A program made the position numbers and the translations under genes. From positions 1-38,854 of the forward strand of contig NZ_JACGWA010000018.1 in the NCBI RefSeq assembly GCF_014077505.1: a DNA stretch of 38,854 nt. Reading direction: 5' to 3'. This document shows, piece after piece, positions 35,991 to 38,854 of this stretch (position 1 is its first letter; each line of letters begins with the position of its first letter). The notes below the pieces were generated by a model that did no database searches, was not told the origin of the DNA, and worked only from the letters and a program-made list of their open reading frames with translations. The stretch comes from Colwellia sp. BRX10-3. GTDB taxonomy: Bacteria > Pseudomonadota > Gammaproteobacteria > Enterobacterales > Alteromonadaceae.

Positions 35991-37065
35991 CACCTGTTTC
36001 TACGTGATGGGTATAAGGGAATTGGTCGAATAGCGCAAAATGCTCAATTTTATGGGTTTTTACTAGTTCAGTTAAGTTATCACGCAGCGTTTCTGGATTA
36101 CATGAAATATAGATGATGCGCTCAAAACGACTAACTAGCTCAACACTATCAGGATCAAGACCGGCTCTCGGTGGATCAACAAGCACGGTTTGATAATTGT
36201 AGCTGGTTAAATCAAAGCCTTCTAAGCGACGGAATACACGTTCGCCGTTCATTGCCTGACTAAAGTCTTCACTCGCCATTCTTACAATATCAACATTATC
36301 TAATTTGTTAGCTGCAATGTTAATTTGTGCTGATTTTACTGACGTTTTCGATATTTCTGTACCTAATACCCGATCAAAATTTTGTGCTAACGCAATACTA
36401 AAATTGCCATTGCCACAATACAGCTCAATTAAATCACCACCGAGGTTTTTAGTGGCTTGTTGAGCCCAAAGTAACATTTCTTCATTTACCTTGGCATTAG
36501 GTTGTGTAAAGCTGTTTTCAACTTGTTGGTAATGAAAATCTTCACCATTTACCGTCAAGGTTTCCATAACAAAATCTTTGTCTAATACCACTTTTTGTTT
36601 GCGAGCTCTGCCAATAATATCAACGGGCGCTATTGCAGATAAACGCACTTTTAATTGCTGTGCTTGTTCAATCCATTGCTCGTCTAATTGTTTGTGGTAA
36701 AGCAAGCTAACTAATACTTCGCCACTCAGTGTTGATAGGAAATCAACTTGGAATAAACGTTGGCGCAGTACATCGTTATTTTTTATGTCGGCTAATAATG
36801 CGGTCATAAATTGATTGATAAGCACACTGGCAACAGGAAAGTCATCCACCTTATATTTTTCTTTTGTCTCACTATTAAACATTATGTAATAGAGATCATC
36901 ACCTTCATGCCAAACTCGAAACTCAGCGCGCTGGCGGTAATTTAAAGTCGGCGAGGGGAATATTTCAAATGTTGGTAAGTCAAATTGAGCAAAAGTGGTG
37001 GTAATATTTTGCTTTTTTTCGTCAAGCTGCTGTTGATAATTATCGGGATGAATGTGGCTAAACAT
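35971..37065 (-). CDS. trmA: tRNA (uracil-5-)-methyltransferase TrmA
   Basis: A 364-residue enzyme that makes ribothymidine at tRNA position 54 with S-adenosylmethionine. Motifs: [13 protein letters not shown] (SAM binding, about 215-227), [10 protein letters not shown], catalytic Cys322 (Y-I-S-C-N-P-E-T-L) and general base Glu356 (H-H-V-E-T-G-V). Both match E. coli Cys324 and Glu358 with the same spacing. Its 3' end overlaps fabR by 20 bp in convergent orientation. Confidence 0.97.
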   Translation of the reverse strand: MFSHIHPDNYQQQLDEKKQNITTTFAQFDLPTFEIFPSPTLNYRQRAEFRVWHEGDDLYYIMFNSETKEKYKVDDFPVASVLINQFMTALLADIKNNDVLRQRLFQVDFLSTLSGEVLVSLLYHKQLDEQWIEQAQQLKVRLSAIAPVDIIGRARKQKVVLDKDFVMETLTVNGEDFHYQQVENSFTQPNAKVNEEMLLWAQQATKNLGGDLIELYCGNGNFSIALAQNFDRVLGTEISKTSVKSAQINIAANKLDNVDIVRMASEDFSQAMNGERVFRRLEGFDLTSYNYQTVLVDPPRAGLDPDSVELVSRFERIIYISCNPETLRDNLTELVKTHKIEHFALFDQFPYTHHVETGVILSRL

Positions 37066-37321
37066 TGAAATACCTTATTGAAAATGGGCATCGCTAATTA
37101 ATGAGGCGGAAATTCTAGCGAGTGGCCAATTCTTGTCTACTAAATAATGGCTGTATTCTAGAAGAATTCGCTTTTTAAGCATAGTCTTTAGTCAGACTAA
37201 ATAAGATTAATTATCAAGAGGTATACATTTATTACGTTAGAAGTTGCCGAGTGAGTTATTTCGATGAGTTTATAAATGGATTTACGCGAAAACTTAAGAG
37301 TGGAGGTATGATATTTGGTTA

Positions 37322-37638
37322 AGTGAGTTTTTTACATGAAGCCAATTGACTATATGATGGTCAACGCCCACTAGCCTACTTTTACGTGTTGAATTATCTT
37401 CAACAACTTGTAGCGCACGATACTCAAGTAAAGCGTCCCATTGCTTAACAATACGTTAGCGAGTTTACAATGAATACAAATTTACTGTGCTTTTAAAGAA
37501 CTTGCCAATACCAGGGCCAGAACGCAATTCACCTGTTCTTCGACCTAACTTAGTGGCAAATTCCCACAATGGGTTGTAACGATAAGTACCTTCTAAGGTA
37601 TAGATTTGTGATTATTGTTTGTTACCAAAGTCAGTTTG
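37322..37638 (-). pseudogene. Fragment of a large surface/outer-membrane beta-barrel protein
   Basis: One minus-strand frame stays protein-like for about 105 codons despite three TAA stops (37612-37614, 37465-37467, 37456-37458). It reads Q-T-D-F-G-N-K-Q-stop, then Y-T-L-E-G-T-Y-R-Y-N-P-L-W-E-F, then G-R-R-T-G-E-L-R-S-G-P-G, then F-K-S-T-V-N-L-Y-S-L-stop-T-R-stop-R-I-V-K-Q-W-D-A-L-L-E-Y-R and L-V-G-V-D. From memory this matches the C-terminal barrel of very large repeat-bearing surface proteins of marine gammaproteobacteria. Stops 1-3 may be former CAA (Gln) codons. The rest of the gene is gone. Confidence 0.65.
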
Positions 37639-37716
37639 ATGTTGAAGCATGATGACGAATGTTTAGATACTCTTTAAGATAAAGTAAATAAGCACAGTTA
37701 GGACTTACCAGATATA

Positions 37717-37750
37717 AAAATGCCACTCACTTTTCAGTGAATGGCATTAA
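37717..37750 (-). terminator. Terminator of the RRM protein gene
   Basis: A 12-bp stem with one mismatch (AATGCCA-c-TCAC and GTGA-a-TGGCATT, loop TTTTCA) lies 44 bp past the stop and is followed on the minus strand by TTTATATC. The plus-strand side has an A-run, so it serves minus-strand transcription. Confidence 0.7.
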
Positions 37751-37793
37751 AAACTAACTATATGAAACTTAATAATGAACTTTATGCAGAATT

Positions 37794-38240
37794 TTATTCA
37801 ACAATTTGCTCTGGTCGTTCTTTAGCTTCGCGAACTTTCAACGTTCTTTGTTGAAATTCACTATCATTTAATGACGAAACGGCTTCATCGGCATCTGCTG
37901 CTGATATTTCAACAAAACCAAATCCTCGTCTTTTTCCTGTATGTTTATCTTTCATCAATCTTACTGATTGAACTTGACCATATTCGGAAAACAACTCTCT
38001 TACTGCGGCTTCATTAGCTCTGTATGGTAAATTGCCTACATAGAGTGTGCTGATGCTTGTGTCTGCTTCTTGTACATTCGTTTCGGCTTTACCAATTAAG
38101 GGCGCGATAAATGCACAAACAAAAGCGATAACTGCAACGCTCATACTGGTAAGTTCGACTACATTACTGTTAGCTATAAAATAGATAGCAACAGAGAATA
38201 CTAACGCAACAATTAGCGTTAATGCTTGGGGAGACTTCAT
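37794..38240 (-). CDS. Membrane-anchored RRM RNA-binding protein
   Basis: A 148-residue protein with two hydrophobic helices at about 5-24 and 30-50, a short linker, and one RRM domain at about 65-140. RNP2 is L-Y-V-G-N-L (66-71) and RNP1 is R-G-F-G-F-V-E-I (105-112); both are intact. Bacterial single-RRM proteins are often cold-induced and act on mRNA stability; most are soluble. The membrane hairpin would hold the RNA-binding face in the cytoplasm next to the inner membrane. It stands alone, with a 3' terminator and a weak AGG ribosome site. Confidence 0.9.
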   Translation of the reverse strand: MKSPQALTLIVALVFSVAIYFIANSNVVELTSMSVAVIAFVCAFIAPLIGKAETNVQEADTSISTLYVGNLPYRANEAAVRELFSEYGQVQSVRLMKDKHTGKRRGFGFVEISAADADEAVSSLNDSEFQQRTLKVREAKERPEQIVE

Positions 38241-38640
38241 AATGGATACCTAATTATTATTTTATAAAAACTTAAATTGCAATTCTATGTTACCCACCTT
38301 TTGGTAATGTGCAAGAATAAGTGTGATTTTTATGCAATTTAATCAGACAAGTATCCATTAACACAATTAACAGATACGTTTATCACTTCATAACCAATAA
38401 AGAATGGGTTATTTAGTTAACTATTCTTCTCTGATGTTTTACATAGTCACCTTATCTATATAAAGGAAAGAGGAAGGAAAGTTTCAAACCTTATAGTTCA
38501 TCAATAACAAAATATACGCTCTCATGTGACTTTTTATATTAGCTTGAACGCTATTTAAACTCCCTTAGCTCAATAAAAACACCAAGTGAGCAAATAAAAA
38601 GCAAACAAACCCTTATTCGCAATTAAATGCTATTTAGGTG

Positions 38641-38668
38641 TTGACGTGAAGCCAAAAATCTCTAAAAT
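38641..38668 (+). promoter_or_regulatory. Strong promoter, rRNA-type P1
   Basis: TTGACG (38641-38646), 16-bp spacer, TAAAAT (38663-38668), then a GC-rich discriminator GCGCTCC. The layout fits growth-rate-controlled stable-RNA promoters. It reads towards the right edge. Confidence 0.65.
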
Positions 38669-38809
38669 GCGCTCCAGTTCCAAGGGGTAACCCCAACGAG
38701 CTGTTTTAATATGTTATCTAACGCGGTTTAGGCCAGTTTGATTAACTTAACGTTTTAAACTGGTTGGTTTTGAAAGTTTCAAACTTTTAAAATAAATTTA
38801 AATAAAACG

Positions 38810-38837
38810 TTGACATTAAAACTCAGGTGCGTAGAAT
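38810..38837 (+). promoter_or_regulatory. Strong promoter, rRNA-type P2
   Basis: TTGACA (38810-38815), 16-bp spacer, TAGAAT (38832-38837), then discriminator GCGCATC. It is placed 169 bp after P1 in the same direction. The start site is near 38844, ten bases before the window ends, so the gene itself is not in view. An rRNA operon is the likeliest, a tRNA cluster the alternative. Confidence 0.7.
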
Positions 38838-38854
38838 GCGCATCTCGCTTCAGG

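Larger units (their letters stand above)
37066..37793. other. Spacer with a gene remnant
   Basis: This 728-bp stretch holds the decayed gene fragment at 37322-37638 (-) and the terminator of the RRM gene (37717-37750). The 256 bp next to trmA carry no ORF; they include its promoter, which was not pinned down. Confidence 0.6.
38241..38854. other. Divergent spacer leading to a strong promoter region
   Basis: The left part is the leader and promoter region of the RRM gene (-). The right part (from about 38641) holds two tandem rRNA-type promoters (+). GAAAGTTTCAAAC occurs at 38477-38489 and 38772-38784; the second copy extends to the palindrome AAAGTTT-C-AAACTTT. CCAGTTT/AAACTGG arms lie at 38733-38739 and 38757-38763, and GGGG-TAA-CCCC is at about 38684-38694. 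No ORF was found. Confidence 0.55.

Noticed and set aside
1-38854. CRISPR array, tRNA genes, prophage, toxin-antitoxin or defence system
   Set aside because: No regularly spaced repeats, no cloverleaf-like sequences, and no integrase, phage, Cas or restriction-modification proteins were recognised.

Overview
The window looks like chromosomal DNA from an AT-rich marine gammaproteobacterium of the Alteromonadales, probably Colwelliaceae (Colwellia/Thalassotalea-like). This rests on gene order shared with Shewanella, Vibrio and E. coli, a full gspC-N type II secretion operon, a delta-9 desaturase next to fabR, and a GlyGly-CTERM secreted protease. The genus is inferred from gene content; no taxonomic search was run. 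Most of the window is conserved housekeeping sequence. The less ordinary material lies in the intergenic stretches.

Layout. 1-122: the end of an IS3-type insertion sequence, cut by the window edge. 203-4039 (-): a large secreted subtilisin-family protease with a C-terminal GlyGly-CTERM-like sorting tail. 4457-5737 (-): hslR-hslO, redox/heat-shock proteins. 5939-17507 (+): a compact 12-gene type II secretion operon gspC-D-E-F-G-H-I-J-K-L-M-N, the likely export route for the protease. 17613-20697: yrfG (-), then nudE-cysQ and a YceI-family gene (+). In E. coli nudE, yrfG, hslR and hslO are close neighbours, so the gsp operon sits inside a conserved neighbourhood. 20792-25651: yheU-yheT (-), a 43-residue DUF3149-like membrane protein (-) behind an FNR/CRP-type promoter, a Sel1-repeat protein (-), the ABC-F ATPase yheS (-) and yheV (+). 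25901-29264: an isoprenylcysteine-methyltransferase-like membrane protein (-), another unannotated small membrane protein (-), slyX and a WD40 lipoprotein (-), and fkpA (+). 29265-30092: a long AT-rich spacer with a possible 44-codon ORF ending at its own terminator. 30093-32388: hemE (+), an OB-fold-like lipoprotein (+) and a periplasmic histidine phosphatase (-). 32485-37065: sthA and an acyl desaturase (-), divergent from fabR (+), with trmA (-) convergent on fabR. 37322-37638: a decayed fragment of a surface/outer-membrane protein with three in-frame stops. 37794-38240 (-): a membrane-anchored RRM RNA-binding protein. 38641-38854 (+): two tandem strong promoters of rRNA type, reading out of the window.

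How it fits together. The secretion operon and the protease form one export theme. FabR, the desaturase and a palindromic operator placed directly behind the desaturase -10 element form a membrane-lipid fluidity circuit. SthA (NADPH/NADH balance) and the desaturase are co-oriented. No CRISPR array, tRNA gene, prophage or recognisable defence island was seen. I found no convincing wholly new multi-gene system. The best candidates for new biology are the small membrane proteins, the structured spacer upstream of nudE, the FabR-type operator and the membrane-tethered RRM protein.
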